Of a stretch of 64,000 nucleotides of DNA, positions 25,159 to 34,617 are shown piece after piece. The notes beneath the pieces were generated by a model. The model saw nothing but the letters and a program-made list of their open reading frames with translations. It was not told where the DNA came from and searched no databases. The first letter of the stretch is position 1, and each line of letters begins with the position of its first letter. The translations under genes and the position numbers were made by a program. Source of the DNA: JAICMB01 sp963795935 (GTDB taxonomy: Bacteria; Acidobacteriota; Terriglobia; Bryobacterales; Bryobacteraceae); NCBI GenBank assembly GCA_963795935.1, contig CAWCJO010000015.1, positions 124,001 to 188,000 of the forward strand, read 5' to 3'.

Positions 25159-26307
25159 CTAAGGCAATGCTAACACAGCGGCGAAAAACCCTTCGCCGGC
25201 ATCGATCGTGGGCGTCCGGCGCGTCGTGGTCCAGGCTCCCGGCACGCCGGCGACGACATCTTCGTTTTCTTCCCGCTCCAGTGAACAGGTGGCATACACG
25301 ATGCGCCCGCGCGACGCCAAGTGCGCCATGGCATTCCCCAGAATCGCCCTCTGCCGCCGCTGTAAATCCACCAGATCGGACGGCTTGAGACGCCATTTGA
25401 TTTCCGGGTTGCGGCCCAGCGTACCGGTCCCGGAGCACGGCGCATCCACCAGGATGCGATCGAACTTGGCGTCGAACGGCAGCGGCCTCATGGCGTCCAG
25501 CGCCACGCGCCGGCAGCCCTCCGCCGGAACATTGCGCAGCCGATGCAAATGCAAATCGCAAGCGATCGCGTTGACGCCGTATTCAATCGCCTGCGCCGTC
25601 TTATTTCCCGGCGCCGCGCACAGGTCCAAAAAGGTCTGCCCCGGCCGCGGATCGAGCAGCGGAACGATCGACTGCGATCCGATATCCTGCACCCGCCCGG
25701 TGCTCGCGATGTAGGTCTCCGGCGGACTCAAGAAGGCCCTCGCGATGTCCCCGGCAACGGCGTTCCCGAACTCCCGCTCCCAACGCCGTAGCAGCCACTC
25801 CGGGCACGAAAGTTCGATGGCGCGATCCGGCCACGCCACCGCCTCCCGGTCCGCGCGCCGCAGGACCGCGTTGACCAGGCCCGCCGCCGACCTTTTGCGG
25901 GCCCGCTTGGTCAACTCCACGCTTTCCGCCACGGCCGCATGCATAGGAACCCGTTCCAGCCAGCGGATCTGGTAAAGGCCTATCCGTAGCGCGATCCTCA
26001 CCTCAATGTCGAGCTTCGCTTTTGCAGTCGCCGCTTCGATCAGAAAATCCAACTGCAACTGCCGCCGCAGGCATCCGAATACAATCTCCGAGGCCAGCCC
26101 CGCATCGCGGCTGTCCAGTTCCTTCGATTTCGCCGCCAGCAGGTCGGAAGCGAACGCGCCCCCATGGACCCGCCGCAAAACATCGAACGCAACCGCGCGC
26201 GCGGGACTGATCTTTGCCGCCGTGCTTCGACCCGCCACATTACGAGCGTACGCCGTAACCCGGGCGCCGTTCAGCGCATCGTTCAAGGCAGTGCAATCGA
26301 ACGGCAT
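25159..26307 (-). CDS. rsmB: 16S rRNA m5C967 methyltransferase
   Basis: RsmB/Sun family. The N-terminal NusB-like RNA-binding domain (ARAVAFDVLRRVHGG to NAVLRRADREAVAWP) is followed by the SAM methyltransferase: TFLDLCAAPGNKT (SAM loop), DAPCSGTGTLGRNPEIKW (catalytic Cys) and IVYATCSLEREENE (second Cys). It methylates C967 of 16S rRNA. The start is unsure: ATG 26307 gives a 30-residue leader and overlaps the start of the divergent VWFA gene by 17 bp, whereas GTG 26238 begins close to the conserved domain and leaves a divergent gap. rpe follows 10 bp downstream. Confidence 0.92.
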   Translation of the reverse strand: MPFDCTALNDALNGARVTAYARNVAGRSTAAKISPARAVAFDVLRRVHGGAFASDLLAAKSKELDSRDAGLASEIVFGCLRRQLQLDFLIEAATAKAKLDIEVRIALRIGLYQIRWLERVPMHAAVAESVELTKRARKRSAAGLVNAVLRRADREAVAWPDRAIELSCPEWLLRRWEREFGNAVAGDIARAFLSPPETYIASTGRVQDIGSQSIVPLLDPRPGQTFLDLCAAPGNKTAQAIEYGVNAIACDLHLHRLRNVPAEGCRRVALDAMRPLPFDAKFDRILVDAPCSGTGTLGRNPEIKWRLKPSDLVDLQRRQRAILGNAMAHLASRGRIVYATCSLEREENEDVVAGVPGAWTTTRRTPTIDAGEGFFAAVLALP

Positions 26308-27379
26308 CTCAAGGCGCAGTGTGCTCCTGGGAACGCTTTCCGCCGACTGGCTTTTCGCCCAGCAGGACACGGTATTTACGTCCGGCGTGAATGTGGTCGC
26401 CGTCTTTGCCACGGTACGCGACAAGCAAGGCCGGATCGTCGCCAATCTCGGCAAGGACGATTTCGTCCTGGACGAAGACGGCCGTCCGCAAACCATCCGT
26501 TATTTTTCGCGCGAAAGCAATCTCCCGTTGACTCTCGGATTATTGGTCGATACCAGCGGCAGCCAGCGCCGCGTCCTCCCCCAGGAGCGCAGCGCCAGCC
26601 ATCGCTTCCTGAAGCAGGTTCTTCGTGAAGATAAAGACAAAGCGTTCGTGATCCATTTCGACCGCGAGGTGGAGTTACTGCAGGATCTCACGTCCTCCCG
26701 TAAGAAGCTGGAAGCCTCGCTCGGCCTCTTGGAATCGACAGACCCCCGCCAAGGCGGCGGCCCCTCGAATGGGCCACCGCGCGGAGGAGGGTATCCGCGC
26801 GGACGCGGGGGCTATCCCGGCCGGCAGCGCGGAGGACCCGGAGGCACCGCCCTTTACGATGCCGTCCTGCTCGCTTCCGACGAGCTTATGCGCAAGCAAA
26901 CCGGCCGCAAAGCGCTAATCGTGCTCTCCGACGGCGTCGATAACGGCAGCAAGGTCACTCTCGGCAAAGCGATCGAGCAGGCCCAGCGCGCCGGAACGCT
27001 CGCCTATTCCATCCTGTTTTCGGACGAGCGCGCCTATGGCGGAAACTGGGGCGGCATGGGCCGGAGAGGCGGCGGTCCGCGCGGGGCGGGCGCCGGCGAT
27101 TGGGGCCAGTTCGGTAAACAGGTCCTCCAGCGCCTCGCCAGAGAAACTGGCGGCGGCTTCTTTGAAGTCTCCGCCAAACAGCCCATCGAAAAAGTCTTCG
27201 ACCAGATCGAGGAGGAGTTGCGCAACCAGTACAGTCTCGGATACACGCCGGATAGCTCCGGCACGCCCGGATTCCGCGCGATCCACCTGGTCGCCAAAGA
27301 CCCCAGCCTCATCGTCCAGAGCCGCAACGGATACTACGCGGCCGTTAATACGCCCACAACTACGACGCCCACAAGGTGA
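26291..27379 (+). CDS. VWFA-related domain secreted protein with Tat-like signal
   Basis: About 362 residues from GTG 26291. The twin-arginine leader NGISRRSVLLGTLSADWLFA is followed by a beta domain (VRDKQGRIVANLGKDDFVLDEDG) and a von Willebrand A domain whose MIDAS motif is intact (LLVDTSGSQRR). The architecture matches the VWFA-related group expanded in acidobacteria. Two Gly/Arg-rich inserts interrupt the A domain (around 26755-26850 and 27045-27110). It is probably a periplasmic or surface adhesion or protein-binding protein; function unknown. The divergent rsmB start overlaps or lies very close. Confidence 0.8.
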   Translation: MQSNGISRRSVLLGTLSADWLFAQQDTVFTSGVNVVAVFATVRDKQGRIVANLGKDDFVLDEDGRPQTIRYFSRESNLPLTLGLLVDTSGSQRRVLPQERSASHRFLKQVLREDKDKAFVIHFDREVELLQDLTSSRKKLEASLGLLESTDPRQGGGPSNGPPRGGGYPRGRGGYPGRQRGGPGGTALYDAVLLASDELMRKQTGRKALIVLSDGVDNGSKVTLGKAIEQAQRAGTLAYSILFSDERAYGGNWGGMGRRGGGPRGAGAGDWGQFGKQVLQRLARETGGGFFEVSAKQPIEKVFDQIEEELRNQYSLGYTPDSSGTPGFRAIHLVAKDPSLIVQSRNGYYAAVNTPTTTTPTR

Positions 27380-27391
27380 GGGACGCCGCGC

Positions 27392-28772
27392 CTATTCGAT
27401 CAGACTGAAGTTCACCTCGATTTGCGTCAGCACTTCAACAGCCTGCCCGTTCAGCGTCGTAGGCCTGTAAATCCATTGCTTCACCGCGTCCGAGGCCGCT
27501 TGCACCAGCATCCGCGGACCGCTCACAAGCCGCAGGTTCTGGACCGCGCCGTCCTTGCCGATCGTGGCCGTGAACCGCACCGCGCCCTGAATGTGCGCCG
27601 AACGCGCCAGCGGCGGATAGGCCGGCGTGACCCTCCGCACCAACTTGGCCGCCTGCAGGTCGCCGCCGACCTTTATCTGGTGGACGGCCGCGGGCGCCGG
27701 GTTGGGCGCCGCCGGGAGCTGATTCATCTGCGGCGGAGCCACGTGGCTCAGCGATTCGGGAAGAATCATGCTTTTCGGAACCATGGAGGCTCCCGGCACG
27801 GCAGTGGAAGCATCCAGCACCACGACGCGCGGCGCCTCGGCCCTGGGCTCCTGCGTGGGCGGTGGGGTGAAACTACGCACGGGAGGCCGCGCCGGCTCTG
27901 CATCGAGCGCTTTCGCCGTCTCCCGCGGTTCCCCGCCAACCACGTTTGGACTTGGCCTGCCCCGCATTGACCGTGGCCGCTGCCGCGCTCTGCGCTTTCG
28001 CTGCCGTGGGAGGAACTGCCGCCGCCGCGGGCGGGAACGCGATCACGGATTCTTTCTCCATTCCGCCCGAGCGTCCGTCAACCTCCAAGCGGAATTCGAG
28101 GCGCTCCGCGGAGGACGGGTAATCCATGTGTCCGCCCCGTAATTGTTGGTAATCGAGAGCGACGGTACGCGGCTGCTGGCCGGGCGCCGTGACGATCAGA
28201 CGTCCCTCTCGCGCCTGCATCACGGACGCGCTCTCGGCGTTCCAACGCACGCCCATTAATCCATTTCCCGCCGCGTCCACCTTCAATTGGAGCGCCGCTT
28301 GAGCCGCCGCCGTCCCCGTCGCGTTCTCGCGCGAATTCGGCGCCGGGTGAGGCCGCAATACAAGGAACAAGCACAATGCGGCAGCCGCGGCCGCGCCCGC
28401 CCCCGCCGGCAGCACCCAGCCCGGGCGCTTGGCTTTCTCCTCCGCTCGCGCCCCCGGCCGCGGCTTCTGCGGCGCGGTCTTCCGCTCGGGCGCCGCGGGA
28501 GTCGCCAGCCGCGCCGTCGCGGCCGCGCGCTCGACGCGCTTCGGCTCTCCGGCGCCGATTAAAGGCAACGTGGTTTCCACGTCCCCTTCGTTCGCCGGAG
28601 GCTCGGCCGTGCCCGCGTGCCCTGAAAGCGCCGCCAGGACCTCTTCGCTTACCTCAATGAGCGGCCGGCTTCGCGGCGCGCCCTCCGCCGGCTCCAGCAC
28701 CGCCGGATCGCCCGCGGGACGGCCGCCCTCCGGACGCGAAAGCGCCGCACGAATTCTTTCCGATGGGTTCAT
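27392..28772 (-). CDS. TonB C-terminal domain protein with one membrane helix, frameshift near 27945
   Basis: The N-terminal part (from MNPSERIRAALSRP) is cytoplasmic and Pro/Ala/Glu-rich, followed by one membrane helix (WVLPAGAGAAAAAALCLFLVL). After the break near 27945 the protein continues PNVVGGEPRETAKALDAEP, a Pro-rich stretch, and a TonB C-terminal domain: RVTPAYPPLARSAHIQGAVR, FTATIGKDGAVQNLRLVSG, AVKQWIYRPTTLNGQAVEV. About 460 residues when joined. It fits an energy transducer or TonB-like envelope protein, possibly for the Cna-type receptors at 52-59 kb. No exbB/exbD is nearby. The two halves overlap by about 95 bp in different frames. Confidence 0.72.
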
Positions 28773-28969
28773 AGGTCCTTACCCCGCATCTAGCTCCTCG
28801 TCACGCCAATCGGCGGTTCGGCGGCAATGCTTTAGGGTCGAACGAAATCCGTCCCGACCAAATCCCTTAGAGCCGGGCTCGGGCCCGCGCCCTTCCCGGA
28901 CGTCGCCCGCCCCGGCCCCGGGGTATACTGGCGTCCGTGGCACGTCACGCCCCCTCGAGGAGATATTCA

Positions 28970-30006
28970 ATGCGCACCCTCACGTTGAGCGCTTCCATCG
29001 CGCTGCTGCGCTTTTCGCTCTCACTGTCTCGGCTCAAAATACGGCCGGACCGTACAAGGTCCTGAGGACCGCCACGGTCGGCGGAGCAGGCGGATTCGAC
29101 TATGTGTATGCGGACGAGGCCGGCCGCCGCCTGTATATTCCGCGCATGGGCAACCCGGGGCGCATCGCCGTCTTTAACCTCGACACGCTCGATCCCGTGG
29201 GAGAGATCCCCAACGCCAGCGCGCACGGCGTGGCGGTGTCCTCGAAATCGAATCACGGCTTCGCCAGCAGTAAACCCATCGCCATGTGGGATGCGAAAAC
29301 GCTTGCGCCCATCAAGACCATCGACGTCGAAGGCGGCCCCGACGGCATTCTCTACGACGCCTTCAACGACCGCGTATACGTCTTCAGTCACCGCGCGCCG
29401 AACGCCACGGTGATCGACGCCGCCGATGGCTCCGTTATAGGCACAATCGACCTCGGCGGCGCGCCGGAGCAGGCCGCCTCGGACGGCCACGGCCGCCTCT
29501 ACGTCGATCTCGAAGATAAGGACAAGATCGCCGTCGTGGACGCCAAAACATTGAAGGTCACCAGCGCCTACGATCTTGCCGGCAAGGGCGGCGGATGCGC
29601 CGGGCTCGCCATGGACGTCAAGAATCGCATCCTGTTCGCCGCTTGCCGCAATCCGCAAACAATGGTGATCCTCAACGCCGCTGACGGCGACATCCTTACG
29701 ACGCTGCCCATCGGCATGGGCACGGACGGCGCCGTGTTCAATCCCAATACGATGGAGGCCTTCAGCTCCCAGGGCGACGGCACCCTGACCGTAATCAAAG
29801 AGAACAGTCCCACCAGTTTCGCCGTCGAACAGACCGTCCAAACAATGCCCAGCGCAAAAACGCTCACCTTGGACCGCAAAACGAACCGCATCCTGCTGAT
29901 CGGCGCCAAGTTCGGGCCGCCCCCGTCGCCTCCGCCGGCCGGCGGACGGCAGCGCCGCGGGCCGATGGAGCCGGATTCGTTTTCCATCGTCGCCGTCGGC
30001 AAGTAA
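28970..30006 (+). CDS. Secreted YncE-like beta-propeller protein, frameshift in signal peptide
   Basis: ATG 28970 has a strong ribosome binding site (GAGGAG 6 bases before it) and begins MRTLTLSASIALL. Near 29000 the frame changes and continues ALFALTVSAQNTAGPYKV, completing a signal peptide. The body is a YncE-like propeller: GGFDYVYADEAGRRLYIPR, GRIAVFNLDTLDPVGEI, KTIDVEGGPDGILYDAF, VYVFSHRAPNATVIDAADG, KIAVVDAKTLKVTSAYDL, MVILNAADGDILTTLPIG. A Pro-rich loop near the end (FGPPPSPPPAGGRQRRG) is a family habit. Function unknown, probably periplasmic. Antisense and upstream reading frames are shadows. Confidence 0.78.
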
Positions 30007-30120
30007 GCGCCGTCTAAAAGCCCCGCCGCCTGGCTCGATTATCGGCGCAGTTTCAGCGCCGCTCTCCTGGGAACTCGCCGGCAAACACGCGCCGCGGATG
30101 CCGGTGGAACGGGGTTGAAC

Positions 30121-30154
30121 TGAAGATAGTCTTCATATAGAATGCCTCTATATG
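30121..30154. promoter_or_regulatory. Two adjacent palindromes at the padR start, probable autoregulatory operator
   Basis: TGAAGA-TAG-TCTTCA (30121-30135) is directly followed by CATATAGA-N5-TCTATATG (30134-30154); both have perfect arms (6 and 8 bp). The second includes the padR ATG at 30152. PadR proteins bind such dyads, so self-repression of the padR-permease unit is likely. Confidence 0.65.
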
Positions 30155-30484
30155 GATCTGCTGCCGGGAACCCTGGACATGTTGGTCCTCCGGACCCTCC
30201 TCGCAGGCGCCCTTCACGGCTACGGGATCGCCCAATCCATTCGCGGCGCCTCCAAGGAGGCCCTCGATATTGAGTTCGGCTCACTCTATCCCGCGTTGAA
30301 GCGCCTCGAAGCCAAAGGCTGGATCGCCTCCCGCTGGGACACCTCCGGCCACAATCGCCGCGCCAAGTTTTACAAGCTCACCGCCGCCGGCCGCAAGCGC
30401 TTGCTGCGGGAACACTCCCAGTGGGCCGGCTTCGTCGCCGCCGTCGGACGAATCATGGGTCCGCTGCCGGAGGTGAAAGGATGA
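30152..30484 (+). CDS. PadR-family transcriptional regulator
   Basis: 110 residues of the PadR winged-helix family: LLPGTLDMLVLRTLLAGALHG, YGIAQSIRGAS, FGSLYPALKRLEAKGWIASRW, RRAKFYKLTAAGRKRL. Its stop overlaps the start of the orphan permease gene (ATGA at 30481). The PadR plus duplicated orphan permease pair recurs widely in acidobacteria, with PadR taken to repress the permease. A palindrome covers its own start codon. ATG 30152 is the family start. Confidence 0.93.
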   Translation: MDLLPGTLDMLVLRTLLAGALHGYGIAQSIRGASKEALDIEFGSLYPALKRLEAKGWIASRWDTSGHNRRAKFYKLTAAGRKRLLREHSQWAGFVAAVGRIMGPLPEVKG

Positions 30485-33099
30485 CGCTCTGGAATCGCCT
30501 CAGATATCTGTGGCCGGCACGGCGCCGCCGGGAAGAGCGCGAGATGCGCGAGGAACTGGTGGCGCTCGCCGCGATTGCGGGCCCCAAAGAACTCGGCAAC
30601 CTCACGCTGGCGATGGAGGACGTTCGCGCAACCTGGGGCTGGACCTGGCTCGACGGCATTTTCGCGGATGTCCGCTATTCCCTGCGCGTCCTCCGCGGGC
30701 AGTACGCGTTTGCCGCCGTCGCCGTGCTTTCGCTCGCGCTCGCCATCGGCGCCAACAGCGCCATGTTCAGCCTCGCCGACGCGCTGCTCTTGCGTCCTCT
30801 GCCGGTACAAAATCCTGCGGCTGTGTTCGACGTCGCCGGCGCCACCCCCGACAACCCACTCGAAGGCATGTCGTTCCCCGATTACCGCGACCTGCGCGAT
30901 AAAAGCCGCTCCTTCAGCGGCCTGGCCGCGTACCGCCTCACCACCCTGGCGGTGGCCGCCAATCCCCCGGCGCCGGCGCGGATTCTCTTTGCGGACCTGG
31001 TGAGCGATAACTTCTTTTCGCTTGCGGGCGTGACGCCTTCCCTCGGCCGCGCATTTCTGCCCGGCGAAGCGTCCGCCTCCGCCCCGCCTGTCGCGATGCT
31101 CGGCTACGACTTCTGGCGCCAGAACTATGCCGGCGCCCGCTCCGCCATCGGCGGCAGCCTGCGCCTCAACGGCATCGTCTTCACCGTCGTCGGCGTGGCC
31201 CCGGCCTCCTTCACCGGCCTCGACCTTTTCGTTCACCCCAGCGTCTTCGTTCCCCTCGGGATGTCCCAGCGCCTGGAGGGCGCGCCGGCCGATCCGCTAG
31301 AGGACCGCGCCAGGCGCGATCTGATCGCCAAGGGCCGCTTGCGCCCCGGCGCTTCACGGGAATCGGCGCAGGCTGAAGTTGCCGCCATCGGCGCCGCTCT
31401 CGAGCGTGAATATGTAAAGACGAATCGCAACCGGCGCATCGCCCTCCGCACGGAATTGCAGAGGCGCATCCAGCAGTCTCCGCAATTGCTGGCGCTGGTC
31501 AAGATGCTGACCGGGCTGGCCGCGCTCATCATGATTATTGCTTGCTCCAACGTCGCCAACCTGCTCCTTGCCCGGGCGCGCGCCCGCGGCCGCGAGATCG
31601 CAATTCGTCTGTCCATCGGAGCGGGTCGCACCCGCGTCGTGCGCCAACTGATGATCGAGAGTCTCATCCTGGCGCTGGCCGGCGCCTCCGCCGGTCTGCT
31701 CGTCGCCTACGCCGGCATTCTGGCGCTGCAAACGATGGGCGTACCCAGCGATCCGCCCTTCGTGCTGGACGTGCAGTTGGATTGGCGCGTCGTGCGGTTC
31801 AGTTTGCTCGCGGCGCTGGCCAGTTGTCTCTTCTTTGGCTTGGTTCCGGCCTGGCAAACCGCCCGAACGGACTTCGTCGGCGCGCTAAAGATGGGCGGAG
31901 GCGGCGCCTCCGGCCCGCGCGGCACATTCGGCCGCGATATTCTGGTCACCGGCCAGATTTCCCTCGCCATGGTCGTGCTCGTCGCCGCCTGCATGTTTCT
32001 CGCGGGCTTCCGGAACATCTTGGCGAAACCGCCCGAATTTCGCACCGACCACCTCATAGGCATGGATACCGCGCCCGCCGTGCTGCACTACTCGCCCCCC
32101 CAGACGAAGGCCTTCTACCGCCGCCTTGTCGATCTCGTTCGCGCCATGCCCGGCGTCGCCGAGGTCGCCATGACCGAGGCGCTGCCGCTGTCTCCCTCTC
32201 AAAGCATCGTCACAGTGGTGCCCGAGGGATACCGCTTCCCCAAGGGCCGCGAAAAAACGGTCGCGTTCGGCGCCGCCGTGGACGCCGCTTACTTCCGCGT
32301 CATGCATGTCGAAATCACGCGCGGGCGCGCCTTCACGGACGACGACCGCGCCGCATCGCGCCGCGTTGCGATTGTGAACCAACAGTTTGCCAAGACCTTT
32401 TGGCCGGACCAGGATGCCATCGGAAAACGCCTCCGGCTGGACAGCGCGGCCGGCCCCGCCGCCGAGATCGTTGGAGTGGCCAAGACCGGACACTATCTGG
32501 CTGTGAACGAGGCCCCGGCCTCCTACGTCTATCTGCCCTACGAGCAGAACCCGCGCCCGCGCATGACACTAATCGTCCAATCGCTGGGCGATCCGGGCGC
32601 GCTCGCTACGCCCTTGCGCGACGTGGTTCGTTCCCTTGACGCCAACGTGCCGGTGTTCAACCTGCGCACCGTGTCGGCGCTTTATGAAAGCCGCGTCACC
32701 GATACGTGGCTGAATATGTTCGAAATGGTGGGGGCGCTGGGATTCATCGGCCTGGCGCTCGCCGCGGCCGGGATCTATGGGCTCGTCGCCTATACCGTGA
32801 GCCGCCGCGTCCAGGAGTTCGGCATCCGCCTCGCCGTCGGCGCGCGCCGCCGCGATGTCGTGTGGCTCGTCGAGCGCCGTGGGCTGATTCTCGCCGCCGC
32901 CGGCATCGCGATCGGCGCAGTGCTCACTGCGGCCGCGGCGCCCCTGCTCACCGCCGACTTTCCCGGACTCGGCATGTCTTCCCCCGCCGTCTACGCTCTT
33001 GTTCCGCTGGGGTTGTTGGTAGTCGCCGCGATTGCCGGCTACGTGCCGGCGCGCCGCGCTGCCGGGCTGGATCCGCTGCGGGCCCTACGCAACGAATAG
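30481..33099 (+). CDS. Acidobacterial duplicated orphan permease (MacB/FtsX type, ADOP)
   Basis: 872 residues. A short cytoplasmic N-terminus with an Arg/Glu-rich helix (RRRREEREMREELVALAA) is followed by the first membrane helix (AFAAVAVLSLALAIGANSAMF), a MacB periplasmic domain, an FtsX core (LTGLAALIMIIACSNVANLLLARA), then a second copy of the periplasmic-plus-FtsX unit ending in GYVPARRAAGLDPLRALRNE. There is no ABC ATPase next to it, as is usual for this family; the ATPase partner is unknown. It is translationally coupled to padR. The start at ATG 30481 follows a GGTGAAAGG ribosome binding site. Confidence 0.92.
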   Translation: MTLWNRLRYLWPARRRREEREMREELVALAAIAGPKELGNLTLAMEDVRATWGWTWLDGIFADVRYSLRVLRGQYAFAAVAVLSLALAIGANSAMFSLADALLLRPLPVQNPAAVFDVAGATPDNPLEGMSFPDYRDLRDKSRSFSGLAAYRLTTLAVAANPPAPARILFADLVSDNFFSLAGVTPSLGRAFLPGEASASAPPVAMLGYDFWRQNYAGARSAIGGSLRLNGIVFTVVGVAPASFTGLDLFVHPSVFVPLGMSQRLEGAPADPLEDRARRDLIAKGRLRPGASRESAQAEVAAIGAALEREYVKTNRNRRIALRTELQRRIQQSPQLLALVKMLTGLAALIMIIACSNVANLLLARARARGREIAIRLSIGAGRTRVVRQLMIESLILALAGASAGLLVAYAGILALQTMGVPSDPPFVLDVQLDWRVVRFSLLAALASCLFFGLVPAWQTARTDFVGALKMGGGGASGPRGTFGRDILVTGQISLAMVVLVAACMFLAGFRNILAKPPEFRTDHLIGMDTAPAVLHYSPPQTKAFYRRLVDLVRAMPGVAEVAMTEALPLSPSQSIVTVVPEGYRFPKGREKTVAFGAAVDAAYFRVMHVEITRGRAFTDDDRAASRRVAIVNQQFAKTFWPDQDAIGKRLRLDSAAGPAAEIVGVAKTGHYLAVNEAPASYVYLPYEQNPRPRMTLIVQSLGDPGALATPLRDVVRSLDANVPVFNLRTVSALYESRVTDTWLNMFEMVGALGFIGLALAAAGIYGLVAYTVSRRVQEFGIRLAVGARRRDVVWLVERRGLILAAAGIAIGAVLTAAAAPLLTADFPGLGMSSPAVYALVPLGLLVVAAIAGYVPARRAAGLDPLRALRNE

Positions 33100-33114
33100 C
33101 GAGCCGACTGGTCG

Positions 33115-33721
33115 TCAATCGAGCACTCCTCGCGCCCGCAGCTCTTTTTCAATCTGCGCCGCCGATTCAAACCGTACCGCGTCCATGCCCTCGCGCCGCG
33201 CGCTCTCCACGTAGGCCGCGATGTCGTCCGTAAAGAAGCACTCCTCCGCTTTGCACCCGGCGCGCGCAATCGCTTCGCGGTAAATCGCCGGACGAGGGCT
33301 TCAGCGCCCCCACGCGGTACGACAGCACGCGATCGTGAAAGTGCCGCAGCAGCGGATAGGACCGCTCCAGCATCGCGAAATGAATGGCATTGGTATTGGA
33401 AAGCAGCATCAGCCGCCGCCGCGCCGCGATACGCTCCAGCAGCGCTTCCGGCAGCAGCGTCTCGGGCATGAAAATGCTCGTCCACAGCTCGCAAAACTCC
33501 TCGTATGTCGTGTTTAATTCCAGAACGGCGGCAAGTTCGCGCACGAACTCCCGCGGCTCGATCAGCCCGCGCTCAAAGCGCGTCACCAAGTCGGTTGAGC
33601 GCAATCGTCCCGGTATTTCCGCCGCCGCGTAAGCGCACCGCCCTTCCATCCGGGCGTATCCCCGTTTGAAGTCGAACGGCACGATCACATTGCCGAGGTC
33701 GAAAATAACCGCCTTGACCAT
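33115..33721 (-). CDS. HAD-superfamily hydrolase, frameshift near 33297
   Basis: A HAD phosphatase of about 200 residues. Motif I is VIFDLGNVIVPFDF, motif II LMLLSNTNAIHF, motif III Lys in VGALKPS. After the break near 33297 the frame continues AIYREAIARAGCKAEECFF with motif IV TDDIAAYVESARREG and ends VRFESAAQIEKELRARGVLD. All four motifs survive once joined, so the gene is probably functional and the break an error. It is similar in layout to haloacid-dehalogenase/YihX-type phosphatases; substrate unknown. It is convergent with the permease. Confidence 0.82.
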
Positions 33722-33802
33722 TTGCTCCGATTGTACGGGTGCGCAACGCGGGGATGCGATCCCGCCGCGCCAGGCGGTCTTCGACTCGCCCGCAATGCCG
33801 CG

Positions 33803-34615
33803 TCAGAGCCGCTTTATTTTGATGTTGCGGAACCAGGCTTCGTCGCCGTGGTTCTGCAGTGAGACGGGGCAGTCCTTCTTCGGCTGCTTCGTGAGCAGAT
33901 CGAGAACGTGGGGGGCAACGGACCACCGCTTTTCGAATCCTTCAAGCCCGGCGGGATCGTCGAGAGAGGCGTCGACGACCTTGACGCCATTCATCCAGTG
34001 CTCGACATGGTTGCCGCGCAGGACGATGCGCGAGCGGTTGAACTCGCCCACGGGCTTGGCGGGGTGGCTGGAGGGAGCGAACATGCCGTAGAGGGAGCCG
34101 GCCGTGTGTTTAAAATTGCCGGTAGCGTCGCTGTTCGAGCTGTCGTCGGTGATCTGATATTCGAGGCCGATGACGTAATCCTGGCCGCGGTCCGGGCGTT
34201 GCGCGATACGATTGAGCAAACCATCTTCGACCTCCGCCTCAAATTTCTTGCCCGGCTCGCGCGGTATCCAGACGTGATCCTGAATGCGGTACTTCACGCC
34301 GCTGTTTCCGGCGGGCGAGATGCGCCAATCGAACTGCAGCTCGAAATTGCGGTAGGTTTCCTTTGAAAAAAGATCTTCCGTGATGCGCGGGCGCCGCTGG
34401 GCCTTCAGACAGCCGTCCTCGATGGTCCAGGCGTCGCCGGGCGGCGTCTTCTGGCGAGGATCTACCCAGTTGTCCATCGTCTTGCCGTCGAAAAGAAGGA
34501 CCCAGCCGTCGCGCGCTTCCGCGGGCGTGAGAGTGTTTTCAGACGGCGCCGTTTGAGCCGTCATGACGGCGAGAACGGCGGCGCAAAAAAGGCTTGCGGC
34601 GGCGATGGGCTTCAC
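33803..34615 (-). CDS. DUF1080 (3-keto-disaccharide hydrolase-like) secreted protein
   Basis: About 270 residues starting GTG 34615 (VKPIAAASLFCAAVLAVMTA is a signal peptide). Features of DUF1080 are GWVLLFDGKTMDNWVDPRQ, DAWTIEDGCLKAQ, FELQFDWRISPAGNSGVKYR, GLEYQITDDSSNSDA, FKHTAGSLYGMFAPS, RIVLRGNHVEHWMNGVKVVD, ending EAWFRNIKIKRL. DUF1080 proteins have a lectin-like fold, and members act on 3-keto sugars. The start lies 2 bases after the stop of the oxidoreductase, so translation is coupled. The pair suggests oxidation at sugar C3 followed by cleavage. Confidence 0.88.
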   Translation of the reverse strand: MKPIAAASLFCAAVLAVMTAQTAPSENTLTPAEARDGWVLLFDGKTMDNWVDPRQKTPPGDAWTIEDGCLKAQRRPRITEDLFSKETYRNFELQFDWRISPAGNSGVKYRIQDHVWIPREPGKKFEAEVEDGLLNRIAQRPDRGQDYVIGLEYQITDDSSNSDATGNFKHTAGSLYGMFAPSSHPAKPVGEFNRSRIVLRGNHVEHWMNGVKVVDASLDDPAGLEGFEKRWSVAPHVLDLLTKQPKKDCPVSLQNHGDEAWFRNIKIKRL

Positions 34616-34617
34616 GG

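Noticed and set aside
28945..30084. 379-codon open frame antisense to the YncE-like gene
   Set aside because: The plus strand has a ribosome binding site, signal peptide and propeller repeats; the antisense frame has none.
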